Part shown: positions 1 through 5,439 of the stretch, in pieces
Layout of the letters: every line of letters begins with the position of its first letter
How positions within the stretch are numbered: position 1 is the first letter of the stretch
Assembly: GCA_016841005.1 (NCBI GenBank)
Contig: JAEORG010000462.1
Coordinates: 1 to 12,287, forward strand
Direction of reading: 5' to 3'
Origin: Candidatus Thorarchaeota archaeon
GTDB taxonomy: Archaea > Asgardarchaeota > Thorarchaeia > Thorarchaeales > Thorarchaeaceae
DNA: 12,287 bases
The notes under the pieces: model-generated
Database searches by the model: none
What the model saw: only the letters and a program-made list of their open reading frames with translations
Told to the model about the DNA's origin: nothing
Translations under genes and position numbers: made by a program

Positions 1-654
1 AGTTCCAGTACCATCAGTTCCTGCGTCATAGTATGTTCCATTGTTCCAATCACCGTCAAAAACAGACCTAAAGTATGCAGTGACATCTGTGTCAGTCATA
101 GCGATACTCCACTCCCGGTTTGCTTTGCCATCAGATTCTGGAAAACTGGTCTTTGCCCAATTTCCTGAATGAACTATTGTAGTGTCATTGTCTATAATGA
201 TGAATTTTTGATGAGCATACGTGAAATCTACATCGCTAGTCCATTTGACCTCATATCCTAACTCAGTGAGATTATTTGCAACATAATCGTTCTGTGAAGT
301 ATATCCCAAACTGCCTTCACCTAAAAGAAACTTCATCTCAATTGAGGGTTTTGTGTCATGGAGCTGATGTATCAGGTCTAGGATGTTTGGATTATTGATT
401 CCATATATTTCAACATAGATACTATCAGTAGCGGAATTTAGGAAATGCCATAGCTCATCTGTACTTCCATCAGGTGATACGAAGGTTGTGACATTCATAT
501 TCTTCTCAAATGTCTGCCAAGTATGTGTCTGTGCGATTACTGCAGAGCTTGAAGGTGCAGATATACCAACAGGTGCAAAAACAACAGACATTGCAGGAAG
601 AGCAATGAGAAACACAAGAACCATACCAAGAATAATGTGGCGGATTTTATTCAT
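1..654 (-). CDS. Exported phospholipase D-like protein, partial (C-terminus beyond left edge)
   Basis: Reading the minus strand from ATG at 654 gives 218 codons open to the window edge. Residues 1-27 are a signal peptide or anchor: basic MNKIRH, then a hydrophobic run ending near VVFA. Residues 57-184 look like one PLD-family domain. A SPDGSTDELWHFLNSA stretch is followed by beta-alpha segments and the HKD motif HQKFIIID (H148, K150, D155), then HSGNW and NREWS, the usual sequence downstream of HKD. The family uses the HKD histidine for phosphodiester cleavage or transfer; the substrate (lipid, nucleic acid or other) cannot be told here. Active enzymes need two HKD motifs, so a second copy may lie outside the window, or the protein may dimerise. 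A Shine-Dalgarno GAGGAG sits 7 nt before the ATG, supporting this start. The leader implies action outside the membrane. Family confident, function not. Confidence 0.82.
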   Translation of the reverse strand, partial: MNKIRHIILGMVLVFLIALPAMSVVFAPVGISAPSSSAVIAQTHTWQTFEKNMNVTTFVSPDGSTDELWHFLNSATDSIYVEIYGINNPNILDLIHQLHDTKPSIEMKFLLGEGSLGYTSQNDYVANNLTELGYEVKWTSDVDFTYAHQKFIIIDNDTTIVHSGNWAKTSFPESDGKANREWSIAMTDTDVTAYFRSVFDGDWNNGTYYDAGTDGTGT

Positions 655-706
655 CTGTATTCTCCTCAGTTCCACATTCGAACTAACCAGCGAACGTACT
701 GGGTAG

Positions 707-715
707 ACTTATACC
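707..715 (-). promoter_or_regulatory. Candidate TATA box for the PLD-like gene
   Basis: The minus strand reads GGTATAAGT, about 53-61 nt upstream of the PLD-like ATG. A start site about 26 nt downstream would leave a leader of around 30 nt containing the GAGGAG ribosome binding site. The same AT-rich patch lies about 40 nt before the divergent gene at 751 and may serve both directions. The match is short, so this is tentative. Confidence 0.35.
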
Positions 716-737
716 TTACTCAATGGTACTAAATCCT

Positions 738-743
738 AGGAGG
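738..743 (+). promoter_or_regulatory. Ribosome binding site fixing the TTG start at 751
   Basis: AGGAGG, a perfect Shine-Dalgarno core, lies 7 nt before TTG at 751. It supports that non-ATG codon as the true start. Confidence 0.8.
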
Positions 744-750
744 CTCTTCG

Positions 751-1008
751 TTGAAATTGTTCTACAAGATTGCTCCTGAGAAATATAGAGAAGCTCTGGA
801 CAAAATAAAGAATGAATTTGGCATGCATGAAGAAGTGGATGAGGCAAAGACATTGCTCATGCTCAATACAGAGGATAAGATAGAGCTTATTTCAGGTATG
901 TATGATCCTTACGAGGATGAGTATGCGACAATACGAGTCGTTTTAGTTGATGAATCTCTGAAAGAATTCTTTGATGTAGTACTAGGAGACCCCTATAAGA
1001 TAAGATAA
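751..1008 (+). CDS. Small acidic protein of unknown function
   Basis: This is an 85-residue protein starting at TTG behind a perfect AGGAGG. I do not recognise a family. It is rich in Glu and Asp, lacks cysteine, and has no signal peptide or membrane segment, so it should be a soluble cytoplasmic protein. The pattern suggests a compact alpha/beta fold: an amphipathic helix at about residues 9-23, strands near 34-49 (TLLMLN, IELISG) and 59-66 (TIRVVLVD), and a closing helix at 67-77. It is divergent from the PLD-like gene and is followed by an imperfect hairpin at 1021-1064. The strong ribosome binding site and clean reading frame make it likely to be a real gene. Its role is unknown. Confidence 0.65.
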   Translation: MKLFYKIAPEKYREALDKIKNEFGMHEEVDEAKTLLMLNTEDKIELISGMYDPYEDEYATIRVVLVDESLKEFFDVVLGDPYKIR

Positions 1009-1020
1009 AATTAGTATCGA

Positions 1021-1064
1021 CGACAGGGAGTACCTCATTAAATCACGAAGTAACTCCCATGTCG
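1021..1064. repeat. Imperfect inverted repeat (hairpin) between convergent genes
   Basis: The left arm, CGACAGGGAGTAC (1021-1033), pairs with the right arm, GTAACTCCCATGTCG (1050-1064). This gives three paired blocks (CGACA, GGGAGT and AC), with two single-base bulges and a loop of about 16 nt. It starts 12 nt after the stop of the small acidic gene and faces the end of ferredoxin A. It may act as a transcription terminator or mRNA-end structure for converging transcripts, but no T-run follows it. Confidence 0.45.
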
Positions 1065-1109
1065 AGTCACCAACACCAAAATCTGGCATTGGTAGTCTAG
1101 GTTTATGGA

Positions 1110-1292
1110 TTATTCTTCGATTGCGCCTTCAGGGCAGCTGTCTACACACGCATAGCATTCGGTGCATTCATCTGCACGGTCGACTTGATAGATGGCTTTG
1201 TCGTTTTCAATCACAAACAGTGTTGGGTCAACGGGACAGACATCAGCACAAGTTCCTTCTCCTGTACAAGCGTCAGTTATCTTCCAAATCAT
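1110..1292 (-). CDS. Dicluster ferredoxin A with one cluster-I cysteine replaced by Glu
   Basis: A 60-residue bacterial-type ferredoxin, a small soluble electron carrier. The C-terminal half has an intact CTECYACVDSCP motif (C43, C46, C49, C53). The N-terminal half reads CTGEGTCADVCP: C9, C15 and C19 are present, but Glu replaces the expected cysteine at position 12. Ferredoxins of this type that lose this cysteine, usually to Asp, often hold a [3Fe-4S] or an interconvertible [4Fe-4S] cluster. The expected cofactors are therefore one [4Fe-4S] (C43, C46, C49, C19) and one altered cluster (C9, C15, C53). It is about 80% identical to ferredoxin B just upstream and has its own promoter. ATG at 1292 matches the N-terminus of the paralogue. 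The partner enzyme is unknown. Confidence 0.9.
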   Translation of the reverse strand: MIWKITDACTGEGTCADVCPVDPTLFVIENDKAIYQVDRADECTECYACVDSCPEGAIEE

Positions 1293-1312
1293 TCTGAATC
1301 ACTTCTTTTTAA

Positions 1313-1328
1313 GACTCTAAATGGAGTC
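1313..1328 (-). promoter_or_regulatory. Inverted repeat in the ferredoxin A leader
   Basis: GACTC-N6-GAGTC begins 20 nt upstream of the ferredoxin A ATG. An equivalent 5+5 inverted repeat lies 19 nt upstream of ferredoxin B, and both are followed by a shared pyrimidine tract on the plus strand (TCACTTCTTTT). The matching position suggests an operator or leader hairpin near the transcription start. Confidence 0.4.
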
Positions 1329-1355
1329 CTGCATTTGTGGTGCGGCTCATATTAG

Positions 1356-1364
1356 CATTTAAAC
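1356..1364 (-). promoter_or_regulatory. TATA box of ferredoxin A
   Basis: The minus strand reads GTTTAAATG, close to the archaeal TATA consensus, 64-72 nt upstream of the ATG. The identical nonamer lies 62-70 nt upstream of ferredoxin B. The expected start site is near 1334, just before the 1313-1328 inverted repeat. Confidence 0.6.
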
Positions 1365-1379
1365 TTCGGGGTTATCTAC

Positions 1380-1390
1380 AAAAAAAGAAA
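1380..1390 (-). terminator. Oligo-T terminator of ferredoxin B
   Basis: The minus strand reads TTTCTTTTTTT, starting 3 nt after the ferredoxin B stop codon. Archaeal RNA polymerase terminates at such T-tracts, so ferredoxin A probably depends on its own promoter rather than on read-through. Confidence 0.6.
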
Positions 1391-1393
1391 CGC

Positions 1394-1579
1394 TCATTCT
1401 CCTTCTTCAATCGCGCCTTCAGGACACGAATCGACGCATGCATAGCACTCTGTGCACTCATCTGCTCGATCAATCTGATACACAGCTTTTTCGTTCACAA
1501 CATAAAGTGTTGGGTCAACGGGACAGACATCAGCACAAGTTCCGCAGGCGGTACAGTTGTCATTTACCTTCCAGATCAT
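1394..1579 (-). CDS. Dicluster 2[4Fe-4S] ferredoxin B
   Basis: A 61-residue ferredoxin with both cluster motifs complete: CTACGTCADVCP (C9, C12, C15, C19) and CTECYACVDSCP. By family rule C9, C12, C15 and the last cysteine bind one [4Fe-4S] cluster, while the second CxxCxxC plus C19 bind the other. It is a soluble low-potential electron carrier, for example for oxidoreductases or hydrogenases; none is encoded nearby. It is the intact twin of ferredoxin A (about 80% identical) and is likely the ancestral form because it keeps all eight ligands. ATG at 1579 has only a weak ribosome binding site. A TATA box at 1641-1649 and a T-tract at 1380-1390 make it a single-gene unit. Confidence 0.92.
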   Translation of the reverse strand: MIWKVNDNCTACGTCADVCPVDPTLYVVNEKAVYQIDRADECTECYACVDSCPEGAIEEGE

Positions 1580-1598
1580 TGTAGGTCACTTCTTTTGT

Positions 1599-1615
1599 GG
1601 ACATTTTAGGTGTCC
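1599..1615 (-). promoter_or_regulatory. Inverted repeat in the ferredoxin B leader
   Basis: GGACA-N7-TGTCC begins 19 nt upstream of the ferredoxin B ATG, in the same place as the repeat before ferredoxin A. The arms differ in sequence, so a shared regulator is not certain. Confidence 0.4.
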
Positions 1616-1640
1616 TTCGAGTTTCTGCGCATACTCATCC

Positions 1641-1649
1641 CATTTAAAC
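1641..1649 (-). promoter_or_regulatory. TATA box of ferredoxin B
   Basis: The minus strand reads GTTTAAATG, identical to the ferredoxin A box and at nearly the same distance from the ATG (62-70 nt). The recurrence of both sequence and spacing is the main support. Confidence 0.6.
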
Positions 1650-1659
1650 ATCTTGCTAA

Positions 1660-1675
1660 AACCAAATCTTTGGTT
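1660..1675. promoter_or_regulatory. 16-bp palindrome between ferredoxin B and the permease
   Basis: AACCAAA-TC-TTTGGTT is a perfect 7+7 inverted repeat. It lies just upstream of the ferredoxin B TATA box, where archaeal activators or repressors often bind. It is also about 105 nt before the divergent permease. It may be an operator for either gene; the regulator is unknown. Confidence 0.4.
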
Positions 1676-1767
1676 ACTTTATGAAATTCAAACTATAGTA
1701 GGAATCTTCAAAAGGTTCATACAAGGGCCATCAAAGAGCACAAACACGATTCCCCATGAATTTTACC

Positions 1768-1776
1768 TGAGGCGAT
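1768..1776 (+). promoter_or_regulatory. Ribosome binding site of the permease
   Basis: TGAGGCGAT, one mismatch from TGAGGTGAT, sits 4 nt before TTG at 1781. It supports that start. Confidence 0.55.
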
Positions 1777-1780
1777 TTAT

Positions 1781-3124
1781 TTGACTGAAGCATCGACGAA
1801 CAAGAAGACGGATAGCAAATTTGCTAGACGCCTTGGTCTAATCGGTGCGACAAATATCGGGCTTGGTGCCATGCTAGGTGGTGGAATTTATGTTATTTCG
1901 GGAACTGCAGCGGGATTTGTTGGGCCTGCATTAGTTCTTGCATACTTTGCAACAGGAGCCCTAACAATCTTTACAGCAGTAAATTATGCAGAACTGTCTG
2001 CGTCAATCCCGAAACAAGGTGGGGGATATACTTTTGCCGCTGAAACTTTTGGAGGATTTCCAGGTTTCTTGACAGGATGGTTTCTGTTTATTGGTAACAT
2101 CGTAGCTTGTGGTCTATATGCGCTTGCTGTTGCACATACATTTGTTGCACTCATTCCTAGCTGGAGCATTTCAGATGTTGGTATAATCGCTATTATCATA
2201 ATTTTGGTAACATTTGCAACAAATATCGTGAGCATCAAGGGAGTATCCAATATATTAAGCATACTAAACATCATTCAATCATTCGTACTCTTTTCGTTCA
2301 TCTTCATTGGTTTATTATTCATACAACCTACAAACCTAGATCCATTCATTCCAGAATTTGTCGGAATACCACAATTCATGACAGCAGTGTCATTCATTTA
2401 CATAAGCTTTGTCGGCTTTGAACTCATAACAACAGCTTCGGAAGAGATCAAAGAACCAGCGAAGAATATACCTCGAGCAATTGTATTGACCCTAGGAATT
2501 GCTACTGTGGTGTACATGGCTGCATCATTAATTCTAGTAGGTGTAACACCATACACGACAATTGCAGACTCTAATACACCCATTGCTGATGTCTATGGTA
2601 TAATGCTTGGGGCACCAGCCCTCTACATAGGTCTGGCTGGAATGGCTGCATCAAATTACGCTGCACTCAATGCAACTTTTCTAGCTACAGCAAGAGTAGC
2701 TTACTCAATGGGGAGGGATAGGTACTTTCCTATCTTTTTAGACAGAGTCCACTCCAAGCTTAAGACCCCTATTCCTGCACTTGTTGTGACCTTTATTCTT
2801 GTTAGTTTCTTTGCTTTACCAGGGGATGTATCACTCGTAGCATCTTTAGCGGATTTCGGATATCTCGTAGGATTGGCAATAGTAAACGTTTCAGTGATAA
2901 TGCTTCATAGAAAAGGACTGAGTGTTCCAGGAACATTTAAAGCTCCGTTATTTCCATTGATTCCAATACTAGGAGCGATTACCTGTATACTACTTATTCC
3001 AAGCTTACATTTTGAAACTCTAATACTGGGTGGTTTGCTAACCATATTCGGTCTTGTTGTATTTGGACTCTATGGTGGACAGAGGAATCGAACATATGTG
3101 AGAAGAATCAATGGGGAAGAATGA
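1781..3124 (+). CDS. APC-superfamily amino acid permease
   Basis: A 447-residue integral membrane protein of the usual family length, with about 12 hydrophobic segments. Family landmarks are the helix-1 glycine motif GLGAMLGGGIYV (27-38), GPAL (48-51), YAELSASIPKQGGGY (69-83), SFVGFELITTASEE (209-222) followed by EPAKNIPRAI, and ATARVAYSMGRDRYFP (302-317). The glycine motif and the helix-6 FVGFE region form the substrate and ion site in known members, which import amino acids or related amines with protons or Na+. The exact substrate is not readable. TTG at 1781 is supported by the ribosome binding site; the next residues are polar (TEASTNKKTDSK), as expected for a cytoplasmic N-terminus. It ends 2 nt from the convergent RAM-domain gene, a possible functional partner if that protein senses the imported amino acid. 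Confidence 0.93.
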   Translation: MTEASTNKKTDSKFARRLGLIGATNIGLGAMLGGGIYVISGTAAGFVGPALVLAYFATGALTIFTAVNYAELSASIPKQGGGYTFAAETFGGFPGFLTGWFLFIGNIVACGLYALAVAHTFVALIPSWSISDVGIIAIIIILVTFATNIVSIKGVSNILSILNIIQSFVLFSFIFIGLLFIQPTNLDPFIPEFVGIPQFMTAVSFIYISFVGFELITTASEEIKEPAKNIPRAIVLTLGIATVVYMAASLILVGVTPYTTIADSNTPIADVYGIMLGAPALYIGLAGMAASNYAALNATFLATARVAYSMGRDRYFPIFLDRVHSKLKTPIPALVVTFILVSFFALPGDVSLVASLADFGYLVGLAIVNVSVIMLHRKGLSVPGTFKAPLFPLIPILGAITCILLIPSLHFETLILGGLLTIFGLVVFGLYGGQRNRTYVRRINGEE

Positions 3125-3126
3125 TG

Positions 3127-3363
3127 TCAATCATCTACAGTGATGAATGACTCGAAATCATCAATTCCGGTAATTTCTGCAACACGTTCGATGAATTCTC
3201 TATAAACCTCAAGTGAATCAACAAGGACCCATGCTATGACATCAAATTTTCCATCGCGAACAGTATGCGCTTCAAGCACTTCCTTCTGTGCTCTCAACTC
3301 CTCCCTAATCTTCTTGGCCTGACCCTCCTTAGTCTTAACCGTGAAGAGCACTTTGATTGGCAT
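3127..3363 (-). CDS. Stand-alone RAM (Lrp/AsnC C-terminal) domain protein
   Basis: A 78-residue protein matching only the ligand-binding half of Lrp/AsnC regulators, with no helix-turn-helix. The ferredoxin-like beta-alpha-beta-beta-alpha-beta order is visible: VLFTVKT (5-11), helix 14-28, VLEAHTVRDGKFDVIAWVLV (29-48), helix 49-65 (SLEVYREFIERVAEI) and FESFITVDD at the end. In the family these domains dimerise and then form higher rings, binding amino acids at the dimer interface. Stand-alone versions are common in archaea and may tune full-length Lrp proteins. ATG at 3363 has no clear ribosome binding site; a TATA-like sequence at 3394-3402 suggests a nearly leaderless mRNA. Its convergent neighbour is an amino acid permease. 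Confidence 0.82.
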   Translation of the reverse strand: MPIKVLFTVKTKEGQAKKIREELRAQKEVLEAHTVRDGKFDVIAWVLVDSLEVYREFIERVAEITGIDDFESFITVDD

Positions 3364-3371
3364 TGTTCATC

Positions 3372-3386
3372 GTTACTTTCTGTAAC
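3372..3386 (-). promoter_or_regulatory. Inverted repeat in the RAM-domain promoter
   Basis: GTTAC-TTTCT-GTAAC is a perfect 5+5 inverted repeat between the TATA-like box and the ATG. A protein bound here would block transcription start, so it is a candidate operator. Confidence 0.4.
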
Positions 3387-3393
3387 AAAGGGA

Positions 3394-3402
3394 CATATGT
3401 AA
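3394..3402 (-). promoter_or_regulatory. TATA-like box of the RAM-domain gene
   Basis: The minus strand reads TTACATATG, 31-39 nt upstream of the ATG at 3363. A start site about 26 nt downstream would fall near 3372. Weak consensus. Confidence 0.35.
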
Positions 3403-3418
3403 TCTTCTGTTAGGTGTT

Positions 3419-3429
3419 AAAAAAGAAAA
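3419..3429 (-). terminator. Oligo-T terminator of uvrC
   Basis: The minus strand reads TTTTCTTTTTT, starting 2 nt after the uvrC stop codon. It is a typical archaeal T-tract terminator. Confidence 0.6.
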
Positions 3430-3430
3430 T

Positions 3431-5239
3431 CTAGAGAGGATCTTTGGTATCAATCCATTCACGAAGAACCTTCGCGCTTGATTTAGTCATCCCCTCAACT
3501 TTCGATAGTTCCTCTACAGATGCAGATCTAACTTTATCATAACTTCCTAAGGTCTGAATCAATGCTGCTCTCCTTTTTGGTCCGATTCCTGGAGCTTCCT
3601 CGAGAAAAGATCCGCTGAATCGTTTTTCTCTCAGCTTATGATGATACTTCTGGGCAAATCGATGAGCTTCGTCCCGGACCCGTTGAATAAGTTTCAGACC
3701 ATCGGAATTAAGGTCTAAGACAATCCCATCCATTCTATCCCTTGTATAAAGTATCTCATCTTGTTTTGCGATGCTAGCTACATGGAGATATTCTAAACCA
3801 AGTGCTTTCAAAGCTTTTAATGCAACATTAAGCTGGCCTTTCCCACCATCGACAATAATGAGGTCAGGTAATGCTTTTCCTTCTTCTAAACGTCCTTTAT
3901 ACCTCCTAGAAATGACTTCATACATCATCGCATAATCATCAGGTGTTTCCTTTGAACGAATACGAAACATACGGTATCTTTTGTTGTTTGGTTCTCCATT
4001 ATTGAAAACTACACAAGATCCTGTGGGATCAGTTCCCTGAATATTTGCAATGTCGAACCCTTCGATATGAATGGGAGCTCGTGAGAGACTCAATGCGATC
4101 TTGAGTTCCTTCACACCTTCATCAACAATTTCTTCCTCACTATCTCCGAGAATCAGTATTTTCCGCAACTGGCGATAAGCATTCTTGTTTGCCATATCAA
4201 CTAATTCTTTTTGTTTTCCGGACTCCGGTACAACAATATTAACAGAACTACCAGCTGTTTCTTCCAACCATATACTCAGTTGTTTCATATCAGGAATAGA
4301 ACATGGGAGGAGTATTTCACTAGGAACCTTCGGTAACATAAAATAGAACTGCTCGATGAATGTTGTTAGGACATCAGCATCCGACGAATCCATATCCTCC
4401 TCAAAGTAGAAACTATCTTGCCCAATTAACCTCCCACCTCGAACTAACAACATCTCAATAAGAGCGGCATCTTCAGTTCGAGATATTCCTAAAACATCGC
4501 GACTAATTCCTCCAGTATCAACAATCTGCTGGCGTCGCATTACAATTTCAATATCTGTTAATCGATCTCTTAGCTCTGCCGCCTTTTCAAACTCCAGATT
4601 CTCTGAAGCAACACGCATCTGTTCTTCGATCATTTGAGTAAGCTGCTCAGAATTTCCATCGAGGTACAAACACATCTGCTCTACTAGACTCATGTATTCA
4701 TCTCTCGAGATGTAATCTTGACAAGGTGCAGTACATCGATCTAGGTGATAATCCATGCAAGCCCGCTTTTGTTTAGTTGGGTCAGGACACATAGCTACAG
4801 GAATGAACTTACGTGCTGTATCAAGAAACTTCTCCAATCTCTTCGTACTTCGATATGGACCAAAATATCTGGCACCATCTTTCTCAACATCGCGAGTCAC
4901 GATAAATGTCGGTTTTTCACATTCAAGATCAACTTTGATCCAAGCATGTCGTCTATCATCTTTCAGAGCGCGATTAAACTTTGGCTGATGCTTTTTGATT
5001 AATGTCGCTTCAAGAATCAGTGCTTCTCGCTCTGTGTTGGTGACCATTGTTTCGAGGTCTCTTACACGTTGCATCAATTCCCAGGTTCTTCTATCATAGT
5101 GGTTTCGTAAATAAGAACTGACGCGCTTACGTAGTTCCTTTGCCTTTCCAATGTATAGAATCTCACCCTTCTCATTCTTCCAGAGATACACTCCGGGTTG
5201 AAGAGGGAGGTCCTTTACTAACTTGGAGAGGTCTGACAT
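3431..5239 (-). CDS. uvrC: UvrC, excinuclease ABC subunit C
   Basis: UvrC makes both incisions around a lesion after UvrA and UvrB load, in the cytoplasm. In order, counted from ATG at 5239 (602 residues, the usual length): a GIY-YIG nuclease domain for the 3' cut (PGVYLW 15-20, LYIGKAKELRKR 28-39); a cysteine cluster C151, C161, C169, C173 matching the Fe-S site known in UvrC; a UVR helix pair for UvrB contact (about 202-229); the RNase H-like domain for the 5' cut, with D396 in GFDIANIQG, D464 in VDGGKGQ and DEAHRFA near 523; and tandem helix-hairpin-helix motifs at the C-terminus (PGIGPKRRAAL, VEGMTKSSAKVL). An in-frame TTG at 5248 would add three residues, but the ATG has the better spacing from upstream purines. 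All key residues appear present. Archaeal copies are generally attributed to transfer from bacteria. Confidence 0.96.
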   Translation of the reverse strand: MSDLSKLVKDLPLQPGVYLWKNEKGEILYIGKAKELRKRVSSYLRNHYDRRTWELMQRVRDLETMVTNTEREALILEATLIKKHQPKFNRALKDDRRHAWIKVDLECEKPTFIVTRDVEKDGARYFGPYRSTKRLEKFLDTARKFIPVAMCPDPTKQKRACMDYHLDRCTAPCQDYISRDEYMSLVEQMCLYLDGNSEQLTQMIEEQMRVASENLEFEKAAELRDRLTDIEIVMRRQQIVDTGGISRDVLGISRTEDAALIEMLLVRGGRLIGQDSFYFEEDMDSSDADVLTTFIEQFYFMLPKVPSEILLPCSIPDMKQLSIWLEETAGSSVNIVVPESGKQKELVDMANKNAYRQLRKILILGDSEEEIVDEGVKELKIALSLSRAPIHIEGFDIANIQGTDPTGSCVVFNNGEPNNKRYRMFRIRSKETPDDYAMMYEVISRRYKGRLEEGKALPDLIIVDGGKGQLNVALKALKALGLEYLHVASIAKQDEILYTRDRMDGIVLDLNSDGLKLIQRVRDEAHRFAQKYHHKLREKRFSGSFLEEAPGIGPKRRAALIQTLGSYDKVRSASVEELSKVEGMTKSSAKVLREWIDTKDPL

Positions 5240-5282
5240 TATTCTCAATAATCAATCCTTTGATTTCCTTTTCAGCCCTTCT

Positions 5283-5291
5283 CTATATATC
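5283..5291 (-). promoter_or_regulatory. TATA box of uvrC
   Basis: The minus strand reads GATATATAG, 44-52 nt upstream of the uvrC ATG. It predicts a start site near 5261 and a leader of about 20 nt. It shares the 200-bp divergent spacer with the first metallopeptidase promoter. Confidence 0.5.
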
Positions 5292-5362
5292 TACAACTCT
5301 CGGAAAGATTGCGAATAGATTATTGTGAATTAGAGTTGGAAATTCAAGACGAGTTAAGTTTT

Positions 5363-5398
5363 TATTAATATCGCAAACGTTTGCGCTTATAGCAAGCG
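5363..5398 (+). promoter_or_regulatory. Promoter and palindromic operator of metallopeptidase 1
   Basis: The AT-rich TATA-like run TTATTAATAT leads directly into CGCAAACGTTTGCG (5372-5385), a perfect 14-bp palindrome. Positions 5363-5391 are identical over 29 bp to 7016-7044, in front of the paralogous peptidase; the next 7 bases differ at two. The palindrome touches the TATA region, so a bound regulator would hinder TBP/TFB or polymerase. The predicted start site is near 5390, leaving a leader of about 50 nt before the ATG at 5440. Confidence 0.65.
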
Positions 5399-5439
5399 CT
5401 GAAAAGCTATGTTTCCACTGCATAGAGCGGTAGAAGGCA

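Noticed and set aside
1409..1579. Ferredoxin pair as one frame-shifted or fused gene
   Set aside because: Each has its own start, stop, TATA box and complete length; a T-tract terminator separates them.
1337..1784. Plus-strand open frames opposite the ferredoxins
   Set aside because: They read through the complement of clear ferredoxin genes or their promoters, have no ribosome binding sites, and resemble no protein family.
5246..5248. TTG at 5248 as the uvrC start
   Set aside because: It adds only three residues, and the purine-rich GGATTGAT is just 2 nt before it. ATG at 5239 is better spaced and begins the expected UvrC N-terminus.
5294..5338. CAACTCT...AGAGTTG inverted repeat in the uvrC spacer
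   Set aside because: The 7-bp arms are 31 bp apart and do not align with promoter elements. Such pairs arise by chance in a spacer this size.
5372..5385. True PurR/LacI operator
   Set aside because: The sequence resembles the PurR box, but no LacI-family gene is in the window and the neighbouring regulator is a different fold. I kept it as an operator of unknown binder.
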